Assembly: GCA_945925985.1 (NCBI GenBank)
Contig: CAMELV010000020.1
Coordinates: 1 to 63,401, forward strand
Reading direction: 5' to 3'
Length of the DNA stretch: 63,401 nt
Source of the DNA: Comamonas sp. lk
Lineage (GTDB): Bacteria > Pseudomonadota > Gammaproteobacteria > Burkholderiales > Burkholderiaceae_C
Position 1 is the first letter of the stretch; every line of letters starts with the position of its first letter. The notes under the pieces were generated by a model that worked only from the letters and a program-made list of their open reading frames with translations, was not told where the DNA came from and ran no database searches. This document shows, one piece after another, positions 8,590 to 17,310 of this stretch. Position numbers and translations under genes: made by a program.

Positions 8590-9471
8590 ATGAACACCTC
8601 CGAGACAAAAGCACCAACCATTGGCCTTGACCACGTGGGCTTCATCATTCCGGATCTCAGCAATAGCCACGCCCTTTTTACCGATCTCGGGTTTACCCTG
8701 ACGGACCGAGCCGATCACACCCGCACCAACCCCCAGGGGCAGGTGGTTTCGGCCGGCAGCTCCCAACACTCGATCATGTTGAATTCGGGCTACATAGAAC
8801 TCATGCAAATCACCGACCCTATGGCCGGACACCAATTGACGCCAGCCTTAAAGGTCCGCTACGGGCTGCATGTTCTGGCGTTGGGGACGCCCGACGCTGG
8901 CGCCTGGCATGCCGACTGCCTGCAGCGCCAGCTGCGCGTGGGACCGCTGCTGGACTGGTCCCGTCCCGTCAAGACTCCCGAGTGCGAAGGCTTGGCGCGG
9001 TTCTGTTTTTTCGACGCGCCCTGGCAGGCCGAGGACCCGTCCTACATCTGCTGGGTGCAGCACCTCACGCCCGAACTGGTGCGTTCACCTTCTTTACTGG
9101 AGCACCAGAACCAGGCGCAAGCCCTGCTTGGCGTGAGCTATTCAGGCCCGCCAGATGGCCTGCAAGGGTGGGGACAGCGCCTACAAACTGCTGGCGCCAT
9201 GCCACCCGATGATGGCAGCGGCCTGGGTCTTTGGCGCTTAACGGATGCCGGCCTGACCCTGGACGTGGACGCCGACAGCCAAACAGTGCACCCCATGGCC
9301 TTGACGATATCGTTTAAAAGCCTTGACCCGATCGTTCAGCGCGCCCAGGCGCTAGGCCTGCCCTGCCACGCGCTCCTGGGCCCGGTGACCGGTTGCCGTA
9401 TCGACTTACGCCAGAGTTGTGGCATTTACTTGGACGCACTGGAGAGCGGCAGTAGCGCCTCAGCCTGCTAG
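8590..9471 (+). CDS. VOC (glyoxalase/dioxygenase fold) family protein
   Basis: A 293-residue protein starting with the vicinal-oxygen-chelate pattern GLDHVGFIIPDLSNSHALFTDLGF and a first module up to about residue 130, followed by a second, more divergent module. Length and order fit the Glyoxalase_3-like group. VOC proteins bind a divalent metal and act as lyases, isomerases or extradiol dioxygenases. His15 of the first strand and Glu in YIELMQ are candidate metal ligands. The gene is transcribed divergently from the ABC importer and shares its operator region, so it probably acts on the imported compound or its breakdown product. The reaction is unknown. Confidence 0.75.
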   Translation: MNTSETKAPTIGLDHVGFIIPDLSNSHALFTDLGFTLTDRADHTRTNPQGQVVSAGSSQHSIMLNSGYIELMQITDPMAGHQLTPALKVRYGLHVLALGTPDAGAWHADCLQRQLRVGPLLDWSRPVKTPECEGLARFCFFDAPWQAEDPSYICWVQHLTPELVRSPSLLEHQNQAQALLGVSYSGPPDGLQGWGQRLQTAGAMPPDDGSGLGLWRLTDAGLTLDVDADSQTVHPMALTISFKSLDPIVQRAQALGLPCHALLGPVTGCRIDLRQSCGIYLDALESGSSASAC

Positions 9472-9560
9472 CTTACTCACGATCAGCTCCCCCAAAGTGA
9501 ACGCGAGAATCTAGCCGCGTTCGCAGGGCCACATCCGCGTTTTGGCCGCAAAATGCAGCC

Positions 9561-11216
9561 ATGACCAGAACCTCTCAACTGCTGCACCCACAACGCGACC
9601 CCGCACCCACCCGCCCCGCGGCCACTGTGCTGCTGCTGCGCGATGGCGCGGCGGGGCTGGAGGTGCTGATGACGCGCCGCTCACTGACGGCCAGCTTTGC
9701 GCCGGGCGCCTATGTGTTCCCGGGCGGCGGGGTCGACCCGCTTGATGCCGCCAGCCACGCGCTGGCCACCCGGCGGCCCGGCCAGAGCGACTTGCACCTG
9801 ACGCAGGCGATTGCCGCCATCCGCGAGAGCTTTGAAGAGCTTGGCGTGCTGCTGGCGCAACACGCCGACGGTCGCCCGGCCGACCAGCAGGACATCGCCG
9901 CGCTGCAGCGCAACCAGCCGTTTGCCGCCCAATGCCAGGCACGGGGCCTGCTGCTGGCTGCCGATTCGGTGTACTTACTGGCGCATTGGGTGACCGACCG
10001 CGACCTGCCGCGCCGTTTCGACGTCCCTTTTTTGGTGGCGCGGATGCCAGCCGGGCAAACACCAGTGGCCGACGGCCAGGAGCAGTTCGAGCCGGTCTGG
10101 GTGCGACCGGCCGACGCCCTGGCCCGCCACGCGGCTGGCCAGTTTTTCATCATCTTCCCGACCATCCGCACGCTGGAGCGGCTTCAGACCTATGCCAGCG
10201 TCGAAGCTGTTCTGCAAGCCTGCGCCGCCACCGAGGAGCCTCAGTGGACCAGTTGCCCGCGCGCCGGGTTGCTAGCCGGCCGCGAAGCCCGCTACATGGA
10301 GCACGAGCCCCCCTATGGCGAGCTGGCACTCGTCTGCCCGGACGGCCAGATCGCGCACGCGCTGGACTGGCAGTGCGAGCAGCCGGTGCCACTTCTTAAA
10401 AATCTGCTGCGCCTGACCGCGCCCAACCCAGGCGTGATGACGGGACCCGGCACCAACAGCTACCTGGTGGGCGACCCGCATACCGGCTACATTGCCATTG
10501 ACCCGGGCCCGGCCGACCCGGCGCACCTGGAGCGTCTGTGGCGCGCCGCAGGTGGCGACATCCGCCTGATTGTGTGTACCCACTCACACCCCGACCATTC
10601 ACCCGGCGCGCGGCCCTTGCAGGCGATGTGCCAGCCCCAGCCTCCGATTTTAGGCCTGCCCTCGGCGCCGACCGCGCGCGAGAACAGTCGCTTCAGCCCA
10701 GACAGATCGCTACAAAATAGTGAGCTACTAACCCTTACTGGACGGGGGCTAGAGGCCGATTTGACCCATACTCTCATGGTGATCCACAGCCCTGGCCATG
10801 CAGCCAATCACCTGTGCCTGCTGCTGCTCGAAGACGGTCTGCTGTTCAGTGGCGACCACATCCTCAACGGCAGTACCACCGTGGTTGATCCGCCCGACGG
10901 CGACATGAGCGCTTACCTGGACTCGCTGGACCGATTGACTGAAGCCTCGGAGCAGCACGGCGTCAATTTCATTTTGCCGGCGCACGGGTATGTGATCGGT
11001 GGCCATGACGGAGAGGCCCGGGCGGCCATTGCCCATTTGAAGGCGCATCGGCTCAAGCGCGAGGCCAAGATTTTGGCGGTGATGCAAGCGCACCCCGAAG
11101 GGACGCCCGACGACTGGGTGACGCGGGCCTACGACGATGTACCGCCGCGCATGTGGCCGGTCGCCAAGCGCTCCCTGCTAGCCCATGTGGCTCGCATCGA
11201 GGCCAGCCTGTCATGA
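9561..11216 (+). CDS. Fusion of NUDT19-like Nudix hydrolase and LACTB2-like metallo-beta-lactamase-fold domain
   Basis: 551 residues with two domains. The Nudix part (about 20-200) has GGGVDPLD at 55-62 and REsFEELGVLL at 88-98; the long insertion between these halves of the Nudix box is typical of the NUDT7/NUDT19 CoA-diphosphatase group. The MBL part (about 285-545) has THSHPDHSPG with His341, His343, Asp345 and His346, then HSPGHAANH, FSGDHIL and PAHGY, as in LACTB2-like hydrolases. Residues 383-400 are encoded by a 54-bp interspersed repeat (see the repeat entry). The stop overlaps the start of the next gene (ATGA). Each domain is firm; the physiological substrates are not. Confidence 0.85.
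   Translation: MTRTSQLLHPQRDPAPTRPAATVLLLRDGAAGLEVLMTRRSLTASFAPGAYVFPGGGVDPLDAASHALATRRPGQSDLHLTQAIAAIRESFEELGVLLAQHADGRPADQQDIAALQRNQPFAAQCQARGLLLAADSVYLLAHWVTDRDLPRRFDVPFLVARMPAGQTPVADGQEQFEPVWVRPADALARHAAGQFFIIFPTIRTLERLQTYASVEAVLQACAATEEPQWTSCPRAGLLAGREARYMEHEPPYGELALVCPDGQIAHALDWQCEQPVPLLKNLLRLTAPNPGVMTGPGTNSYLVGDPHTGYIAIDPGPADPAHLERLWRAAGGDIRLIVCTHSHPDHSPGARPLQAMCQPQPPILGLPSAPTARENSRFSPDRSLQNSELLTLTGRGLEADLTHTLMVIHSPGHAANHLCLLLLEDGLLFSGDHILNGSTTVVDPPDGDMSAYLDSLDRLTEASEQHGVNFILPAHGYVIGGHDGEARAAIAHLKAHRLKREAKILAVMQAHPEGTPDDWVTRAYDDVPPRMWPVAKRSLLAHVARIEASLS
10709..10762 (+). repeat. 54-bp interspersed hairpin repeat lying in frame inside the Nudix-MBL gene
   Basis: This stretch matches the intergenic copy at 40165-40218 without gaps at 38 of 54 positions, including GGGGGCTAGAGGCC followed by KATTT at the right end and GCTAC at the left end. 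It contributes exactly 18 codons (residues 383-400, including SLQNSELLTLTGRGLEA) to the MBL domain, between the metal-binding HSHPDH motif and HSPGH. The equal length of both copies supports a common origin; direction is undetermined. Confidence 0.6.
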
Positions 11217-11983
11217 CGGACGAAGGTGAACGCCTGGCCAAACGAGTGGCGGCGCTGGTTCCCTGCTCACGGCGTGAAGCCGAACAGTACATCACCGGGG
11301 GCTGGGTGAGTGTCGATGGCCGGGTTGTGGAAGAGCCGCAGAGTCGCGTTCAGCAGCAGTTGGTCACACTGGACCGCGACGCCAGTCTGCTGGATGCCAC
11401 GTCAGCGACCCTGCTGTTGCACAAGCCAGCTGGCCATGACGACGGCCGCCTGGCACCAGACGACCAACGCCCGCGACCAGGCGGGCCAACGCCGGCACGG
11501 CAGTTACTGACCCAGGCAAGGCAACTGGTCGGTGACCAGGCGGTGCAACGCCTGCTGAAAAGGCATCTGGTCGGACTGGGCTCTCTGGTCCCACTTGAAT
11601 GGGCTGCCAGTGGCTTACTGGTGTTCACTCAGGACTGGCGGGTGGCGCGCAAACTGACCGAGGACGCGGCCCTGACGGAACATGAGGTCATGCTGGACGT
11701 GGCCGGCGACGTCAGCCCGGAGACGCTGCGTCGCCTGAACCGCACGCCTGACGGCACGAAGCCGGCACGGAGCGGCGTCAAAATCAGCCTCAACAGCAAC
11801 AGCGAGGGCACAACCCGCCTGCGCTGTGCGATCAAGGGTGGCCAGCCTGGCCTGCTGGCCCGGCTGTGTGATGAGGGCGGGCTGCAGATCACTGGCATGA
11901 AGCGCATCCGCATCGGACGGGTCATGCTCGGTGCAATGCCCGCTGGTCAGTGGCGGTTTTTATCGCACAACGAGCGTTTTTGA
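11213..11983 (+). CDS. S4-domain RNA pseudouridine synthase-like protein (RluF/RsuA type) with altered active site
   Basis: Start at 11213 (ATGA overlap with the preceding stop), 256 residues. Residues 5-55 form an S4 RNA-binding domain (LAKRVAALVPCSRREAEQYI, GWVSVDGRVV). The catalytic domain follows with LLLHKPAGHDD and LEWAASGLLVFTQD. In this family the motif reads RLDxxSxGLLLLT with a catalytic Asp; here the positions are Pro127, Leu128 and Glu129, so the Asp is Glu. The C-terminal GLLARLCDEGGLQITGMKRIRIG matches the family. It may be inactive RNA-binding or have shifted chemistry. Likely cotranscribed with the fusion gene upstream. Confidence 0.75.
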   Translation: MTDEGERLAKRVAALVPCSRREAEQYITGGWVSVDGRVVEEPQSRVQQQLVTLDRDASLLDATSATLLLHKPAGHDDGRLAPDDQRPRPGGPTPARQLLTQARQLVGDQAVQRLLKRHLVGLGSLVPLEWAASGLLVFTQDWRVARKLTEDAALTEHEVMLDVAGDVSPETLRRLNRTPDGTKPARSGVKISLNSNSEGTTRLRCAIKGGQPGLLARLCDEGGLQITGMKRIRIGRVMLGAMPAGQWRFLSHNERF

Positions 11984-11997
11984 AGGCCGCTGCCTTG

Positions 11998-12879
11998 CTA
12001 GGGGGTTCGCCCGCCCGTTGCCACTGGCCCCAGCCGCTCAGTGGCCCATCGCAGCAGATCGAACCACATCTGGCGCATCTCGGCGTCCAAGGGCGTGCGC
12101 AGCGAATTGGGCAGCTCCACCGTGACGACCGGTACGCCCTTGTGGACGCCGCCGTAATTGCCCAGCGAGCCCGGAAAAATGCCCACCTGGTCTAGGTACA
12201 GGCGGCCCAGCCGGGATGGCGGTACCGAGGGTCCATCGAAGTCCAACACGCCATAAGGGGCGTGGATGCTGACGATCAGCTGCGGGTTGAAGCTGCGCAT
12301 CTGCTCGTGCAGGAACCGCGACTCGGGCTCTGAAAGGGGTTGGGGCCCGGGCCAGCGGCGTGGATCACGCGAGGTTCGCTTTTCCCAATAAATTCTGGCA
12401 TCGCGCTGCCAATTTGGCGTGGGGAAATTGCGGTTCAGGTCGACCCCGCTGGCATTGACGCGGGTCGGTGGGCGGGCCAGCACACCGTCGGGGTTGAGCA
12501 CAGGCACAAAGCGCCAGTGAATGGATTGGGGCGTGTCGGCCGGCGGCTGCCCCGCAAGCCGGATCCAGTGCAGCGCTACCGCCGCCGAGGACAGTTCGTC
12601 GCCATGGATAGCGCCCACCACGAGCACACGCAAACCCGGCTGGGTCGGCACGATGTCGCGGGCGTATATCAGCCGTCCCCGGACCGATCGCGCCACAGGC
12701 ACCAGTTGCGCCGACTCGCAAAGCTCACGGCGCACATTGGGCAGGGTTGCCACCAGCTCGCCGCATGGCGCTGCCGAGGCTATGCCCGACGGCTTGGTCG
12801 GCGAGTTCGCGGCGCTGGCTACTGGCCAAGTTAGGGTCAGCGCCAGCGCGGCCCAGCAGGAGAGTCTCAATAAATGCAT
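11998..12879 (-). CDS. M14-family zinc carboxypeptidase, MpaA-like (murein peptide amidase type)
   Basis: The start at 12879 gives 293 residues with an N-terminal signal peptide (MHLLRLSCWAALALTLTWPV, then ASA). Zinc ligands are His92 and Glu95 in GAIHGDELSS and His206 in VSIHAPYG; the catalytic Glu is Glu255 in VTVELPNS. DLNRNFP is the usual substrate-binding segment. MpaA-type enzymes trim the diaminopimelate end of cell-wall tripeptides; the signal peptide suggests action in the periplasm. It converges with the pseudouridine-synthase-like gene (14 bp apart) and lies just downstream of rnpB. Confidence 0.82.
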   Translation of the reverse strand: MHLLRLSCWAALALTLTWPVASAANSPTKPSGIASAAPCGELVATLPNVRRELCESAQLVPVARSVRGRLIYARDIVPTQPGLRVLVVGAIHGDELSSAAVALHWIRLAGQPPADTPQSIHWRFVPVLNPDGVLARPPTRVNASGVDLNRNFPTPNWQRDARIYWEKRTSRDPRRWPGPQPLSEPESRFLHEQMRSFNPQLIVSIHAPYGVLDFDGPSVPPSRLGRLYLDQVGIFPGSLGNYGGVHKGVPVVTVELPNSLRTPLDAEMRQMWFDLLRWATERLGPVATGGRTP

Positions 12880-12901
12880 GCCCGCTTTAACACTAAAAAA
12901 A

Positions 12902-13258
12902 TGTGAAGCCCGCCGATAAGCCGGATTCTGTGCACGGCGGTTGCCCACCGTGTGACTGCCATTAATCTGGGCTGTTGGTCGCCCAACAGCTCAATGCTAC
13001 CTACCCGCACACTCCGGGGGCCCCATCAACGTGTGCCTACTTGGTATTGCTGCACGTAGAGATTGCCCGTTTCACCCGTCCCGGGTTGCCCCGGAACGAC
13101 TCGTCTCTGTTGCTCTAATCCTCACCTTATACCCTGTGCTTGCGCACCTGGCTTTCAATGGACAGCTGTTAGCTGCTACGTTGCCCTGTGCAGTCCGGAC
13201 GTTCCTCCAGTGCCCTGTTTCCAGGATTACACCAGCGGCAGTCTGGCCGGCTTCACAC
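12902..13258 (-). ncRNA. rnpB: RNase P RNA (type A)
   Basis: The minus strand reads GGAGGAACGTCCGGACTGC near the 5' part, GACGGGTGAAACGGGCAAT in the middle and ACAGAATCCGGCTTATCGG near the 3' end, all conserved RNase P RNA elements. The ends pair as helix P1: GTGAAGCC (13256-13249) with GGCTTCAC (12910-12903). A run of seven Ts follows the 3' end (12901-12895) and would terminate transcription. This RNA is the catalytic part of the enzyme that matures tRNA 5' ends. End positions are accurate to a few bases. Small open frames on the other strand here are incidental. Confidence 0.95.
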
Positions 13259-13263
13259 GTTCA

Positions 13264-13294
13264 TTATCGCGAGCTTTCATAACCATATGTCAAA
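13264..13294 (-). promoter_or_regulatory. Probable sigma-70 promoter of rnpB
   Basis: On the minus strand TTGACA (13294-13289) is followed after 19 bp by GATAAT (13269-13264), and the inferred transcript start six to eight bases later coincides with the 5' P1 strand of RNase P RNA. The spacer is longer than the optimal 17 bp, but both hexamers are close to consensus and the position fits. Confidence 0.6.
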
Positions 13295-13351
13295 GCCAAT
13301 TGATCAAACCGCTCAAAATAGACCTCCTACCACCCACTCTCGGAGCGCGCC

Positions 13352-14269
13352 ATGAAGGCTGACAGCATTCTGCACACCATCGGCAACACCCCCCACGTCC
13401 GCATCAACCGCATGTTTGGCCCAGGCGTCCAGGTCTGGATCAAGTCCGAGCGCAGTAACCCCGGCGGCTCGATCAAGGACCGAATTGCCCTGGCTATGGT
13501 GGAAGACGCCGAACGCAGTGGCGCCCTCCAGCCCGGCGCCACCATCGTCGAACCCACCTCGGGCAATACCGGCGTCGGCCTGGCCATGGTGGCGGCCGTC
13601 AAGGGCTACAAACTGGTGCTGGTGATGCCCGACAGTATGTCGATCGAGAGGCGGCGCCTGATGCTGGCCTACGGCGCCAGCTTTGACCTGACCCCGCGCG
13701 AGAAAGGTATGAAGGGCGCGATTGCCCGGGCCCAGGAGCTGGTGGCGGCCACACCCGGCGCCTGGATGCCGCAGCAGTTCGAGAACCCGGCCAACGTCGA
13801 GGTGCATGTGCGCACCAGTGCGCAGGAAATCCTGGCTGATTTCCCCGATGGGCTCGACGCGCTGATCACCGGCGTGGGCACCGGCGGCCACCTCACAGGC
13901 TGCGCCCGCGTGTTGAAAGCGGCCTGGCCGCAGCTCAAGGTGTACGCGGTAGAGCCCAGCGCATCGCCGGTAATTTCGGGTGGTGCGCCCTCACCGCACC
14001 CGATCCAGGGCATCGGGGCCGGCTTTATTCCGAAAAACCTGGACACCAGCTTGCTCGACGGTGTGATCCAGGTCGAGGCCGAGGCCGCGCGCGAGATGGC
14101 CCGCCGCAGCGCCCGTGAGGAAGGCATGCTGGTAGGCATCTCCAGCGGCGCGACCCTGGCTGCGATCGCGCAAAAGCTGCCCGACTTGCCTGCCGGCGCG
14201 CGGGTGTTGGGTTTCAACTACGACACCGGTGAGCGTTACCTGTCTGTGGAAGGCTTTTTGACGAGCTGA
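13352..14269 (+). CDS. cysK: Cysteine synthase A (O-acetylserine sulfhydrylase)
   Basis: 305 residues, the normal length for this PLP enzyme. Lys42 in [11 protein letters not shown] is the cofactor lysine, TSGNTG at 69-74 is the substrate loop, [10 protein letters not shown] binds PLP phosphate and SSGAT lies near the end. It makes L-cysteine from O-acetyl-L-serine and sulfide in the cytoplasm. GTGGHL and the overall pattern favour CysK over CysM, but the two are close. It is transcribed alone, divergently from rnpB, with an unlinked oxidoreductase gene 93 bp downstream. Confidence 0.9.
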   Translation: MKADSILHTIGNTPHVRINRMFGPGVQVWIKSERSNPGGSIKDRIALAMVEDAERSGALQPGATIVEPTSGNTGVGLAMVAAVKGYKLVLVMPDSMSIERRRLMLAYGASFDLTPREKGMKGAIARAQELVAATPGAWMPQQFENPANVEVHVRTSAQEILADFPDGLDALITGVGTGGHLTGCARVLKAAWPQLKVYAVEPSASPVISGGAPSPHPIQGIGAGFIPKNLDTSLLDGVIQVEAEAAREMARRSAREEGMLVGISSGATLAAIAQKLPDLPAGARVLGFNYDTGERYLSVEGFLTS

Positions 14270-14362
14270 TCCACGTCGGCGGGAGGGACGTGCTGGCGGG
14301 CACCCATCGCTGTATGGTGTGCTTTATCATGCTCGGCTGCTTGATCACCACGAGCCGCCCCT

Positions 14363-16150
14363 ATGATTCGCCTGACCGAACTGAAGTTACCCCTCTCGGC
14401 CCTGCCGGTCGAGTCCCGCCGCGCCGCCGACGCACCCTCTGAGACCGAGGCCGACCGGGCGCCTGCCGCCCATCCACTGGCCGCGCTCAGGCGACTGAGC
14501 GCACAAGCCCTGGGCATCAAGCCCGACGCAATTGCCGACTTGCAGGTGTTCAAGCGCAGTTTTGACGCCCGCAAGGCCGACTTGCTGGCGGTCTTCATTG
14601 TCGATGTGACGCTGCGGGAACCGGACCAGGAGGCTGCACTCATCACCCAGTGGGCGGGCCACCCACACATTGACGCCACGCCAGACATGCACTACCAGCC
14701 AGTGGGCCACGCCGCCGTGCCGCCAGGCGTTCGCCCGGTGGTGGTGGGGTTTGGCCCCTGCGGCATATTCACCGCCCTGCTGCTGGCCCAGATGGGCCTC
14801 TGCCCGATCGTGCTCGAGCGCGGTCGCACCGTGCGCCAACGCACGAAAGACACCTGGGGACTGTGGCGCAAGCACGTGCTCAACCCCGAGTCCAACGTGC
14901 AGTTTGGCGAAGGCGGCGCCGGCACTTTCTCAGACGGCAAATTGTGGAGCCAGATCAAAGACCCGCGCCACCTGGGTCGCCAGGTAATGCAGGAGTTCGT
15001 CAAGGCCGGGGCACCCCCCGAGATCTTGATCGATGCGCACCCGCACATCGGCACCTTCAAGTTGGTCAAGGTGGTGGAAAACCTGCGCGAGCAGATCATC
15101 GCGCTGGGCGGCGAGATCCGGTTTGAGCAACGCGTCACTGATGTGCTGCTGCGCACCTGCTCGCCAGATGCCAGCGGCCACACCCAGCGTGTGCGCGCCC
15201 TGACCGTGCTCGACGTGGCTAGGGGGTCAAGCTACGAACTCCCCGCCGAGCAGGTGGTGCTGGCGCTGGGGCACAGTGCGCGCGACACCTTTGCCATGCT
15301 GCACGGGCGCGGCGTCTTCATGGAAGCCAAACCGTTTTCGATTGGCTTTCGCATTGAGCACCCGCAAGGCGTGATTGACCGCGCCCGCTGGGGCCGGCAC
15401 GCCGGCCACCCGCTGCTGGGCGCGGCAGAGTACAAGCTGGTGCACCACGCCGCCAATGGCCGTGCGGTCTACAGTTTTTGCATGTGCCCGGGCGGTACCG
15501 TGGTGGCGGCCACCTCCGAACCGGGCCGGGTGGTGACGAACGGCATGAGCCAATACTCGCGCAACGAGCGCAATGCCAACGCCGGCATCGTGGTCGGCAT
15601 CGACCCGCGCGACTACCCGACGGACCCGGCCGCTTTTGAGGCCACGCTGGGCGCCGGCACAGGCCTGCTGCCCATGCCCGGGCAGGCGCTGCACCCACTG
15701 GCCGGCATCGTGCTGCAACGGCAGCTGGAATCGCAGGCCTATGTGCTGGGCGGCAGCAATTACGAGGCGCCCGGCCAATTGGTAGGTGACTTTTTGGCGA
15801 ATCGCCCCTCGAGCCAGCTCGGCAACGTGGTGCCCTCTTACAAGCCTGGCGTGCACCTGGGCGACCTGAGCCTGGCCCTGCCCGGCTACGCGGTCGAGTC
15901 AATTCGCGAGGCGCTACCGGCCTTCGGCAAAAAAATCAAGGGCTTTGACATGGCCGACGCGGTGCTGACCGGGGTTGAGACCCGCACCTCATCGCCGCTC
16001 AAGATGACCCGCGGCGATGATCTGCAAAGCCTTAACACCGCGGGCCTGTATCCGGCCGGCGAAGGCGCCAGCTACGCCGGCGGCATCCTGTCTGCAGGCG
16101 TGGACGGTATCCGGGTGGCTGAAGCGGTGGCACGGCGGATGCTGGTCTGA
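14363..16150 (+). CDS. FAD-dependent oxidoreductase, COG2509 type
   Basis: 595 residues. The N-terminal 110 residues form a small domain of the kind that precedes this flavoprotein family (LRRLSAQALGIKPDAIADLQVFKRSFDAR is its typical start). The Rossmann FAD-binding motif follows as VVVGFGPCGIFTALLLAQMG, then NVQFGEGGAGTFSDGKL, and a C-terminal YPAGEGASYAGGILSAGVDG dinucleotide motif. Members are uncharacterised flavin dehydrogenases distantly related to the HI0933/BaiN group; no reaction is established. It stands as a single gene with its own start near a weak ribosome site. Confidence 0.82.
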   Translation: MIRLTELKLPLSALPVESRRAADAPSETEADRAPAAHPLAALRRLSAQALGIKPDAIADLQVFKRSFDARKADLLAVFIVDVTLREPDQEAALITQWAGHPHIDATPDMHYQPVGHAAVPPGVRPVVVGFGPCGIFTALLLAQMGLCPIVLERGRTVRQRTKDTWGLWRKHVLNPESNVQFGEGGAGTFSDGKLWSQIKDPRHLGRQVMQEFVKAGAPPEILIDAHPHIGTFKLVKVVENLREQIIALGGEIRFEQRVTDVLLRTCSPDASGHTQRVRALTVLDVARGSSYELPAEQVVLALGHSARDTFAMLHGRGVFMEAKPFSIGFRIEHPQGVIDRARWGRHAGHPLLGAAEYKLVHHAANGRAVYSFCMCPGGTVVAATSEPGRVVTNGMSQYSRNERNANAGIVVGIDPRDYPTDPAAFEATLGAGTGLLPMPGQALHPLAGIVLQRQLESQAYVLGGSNYEAPGQLVGDFLANRPSSQLGNVVPSYKPGVHLGDLSLALPGYAVESIREALPAFGKKIKGFDMADAVLTGVETRTSSPLKMTRGDDLQSLNTAGLYPAGEGASYAGGILSAGVDGIRVAEAVARRMLV

Positions 16151-16335
16151 GGGCGACAGGGCCGACCGTCGTGCAGGGCCTCTTGCCTGAGTTTTTTTGC
16201 GCACCGGTCAAGGAGGAGCCCGAAGGGCGGGGGACACGAGCGGCGGCGGGTACGCCGTCCCCGCCAACACCAAAAGCAGACGCCAAAAAACGCCAACCCC
16301 AGCAACCCCGGGATCGACGACAACCATACCTGGTA

Positions 16336-17205
16336 TCAGGCGGTCCGCAGCGCAGCAATGCGCTCTTCGATCGGCGGGTGTGTACTGAACAGTTTGCCGA
16401 TGCCACCGGCAATGCCCATGGCCGCCACGCTCTTAGGCAGCTCACCAGGCACCATGCCACCCAGGCGGGCCAGGGCGTTGATCATGGGTTGCTTGCGGTT
16501 CATCAGCTGGGCGGCACCCGCATCAGCCCGGAACTCGCGCTGGCGGGAAAACCAGGCTACGACCATGGCAGCGGCAAAACCGAGCAAGATATCGAGCACG
16601 ATGGTCGTTACGTAGTAGCCAATGCCAGGTCCGCTGCTGCGGTCTTCGCCCTTGCGCAAAAAACTGTCAACCGCATAGCCAATGACCCGGCTGAGAAACA
16701 CCACAAAGGTGTTCATCACGCCCTGGATCAGGGTCATGGTGATCATGTCGCCGTTGGCAATGTGGGCGATTTCATGGCCAATCACGGCTTCAATCTCTTC
16801 GCGCGTCATGCCCTGCAGCAGGCCGGTGCTGACCGCCACCAGGGCCGAGTTTTTGAAGGCGCCGGTGGCGAACGCGTTGGGGTCACCCTCAAAGATACCG
16901 ACCTCGGGCATGCCGATGCCAGCCTTATCGGCGAACTTACGCACCGTCTCGACAATCCAGGCTTCGTCGGCATTCTGCGGTTGGTTGATAAGGCGGACAC
17001 CCGAGGTCCATTTGGCCATGGGTTTGCTGATCAGCAGCGAGATGATGGCGCCTCCAAAGCCCATCACCAGAGCAAAGCCAAGCAAAGCCCCCAGGTCGAG
17101 GCCATTTGAAGTCAGAAAGCGGTTGACGCCCAGCAGACTGGCCACAACACCCAGCACCGCTACCACCAGCACGTTGGTCAGTACAAACAATAAAATTCTC
17201 TTCAT
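16336..17205 (-). CDS. htpX: Membrane zinc metalloprotease HtpX
   Basis: The start at 17205 ([15 protein letters not shown], 289 residues) matches the well-conserved HtpX N-terminus; another ATG two codons upstream is possible. There are two N-terminal transmembrane helices, then the cytoplasmic M48 protease domain with HEIAH (His144, Glu145, His148) and two further hydrophobic segments. HtpX degrades misfolded inner-membrane proteins together with FtsH. The upstream region is short (about 100 bp) before the next gene, which runs the same way. Confidence 0.95.
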   Translation of the reverse strand: MKRILLFVLTNVLVVAVLGVVASLLGVNRFLTSNGLDLGALLGFALVMGFGGAIISLLISKPMAKWTSGVRLINQPQNADEAWIVETVRKFADKAGIGMPEVGIFEGDPNAFATGAFKNSALVAVSTGLLQGMTREEIEAVIGHEIAHIANGDMITMTLIQGVMNTFVVFLSRVIGYAVDSFLRKGEDRSSGPGIGYYVTTIVLDILLGFAAAMVVAWFSRQREFRADAGAAQLMNRKQPMINALARLGGMVPGELPKSVAAMGIAGGIGKLFSTHPPIEERIAALRTA

Positions 17206-17310
17206 GGTCACCCTTCATAAACGGCGAGCAACAGCCCACTGATGCCCGGAATGTTAGGGGCGCCAGCGCGAAAATCAAGCGCCGGGCCGCAAATCCCACA
17301 AAAAATCCGG

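Noticed and set aside
13031..13362. Short plus-strand frames in the rnpB region
   Set aside because: They lie on the opposite strand of a convincing RNase P RNA and show no protein family marks.
14275..14310. CACGTC/GACGTG inverted repeat after cysK
   Set aside because: Short arms, long loop and no T run; too weak to call a terminator.
16151..16335. GC-rich stretch with several short frames between the flavoprotein gene and htpX
   Set aside because: The frames are fragments of shadows; no hairpin with a proper T run and no promoter could be defended.
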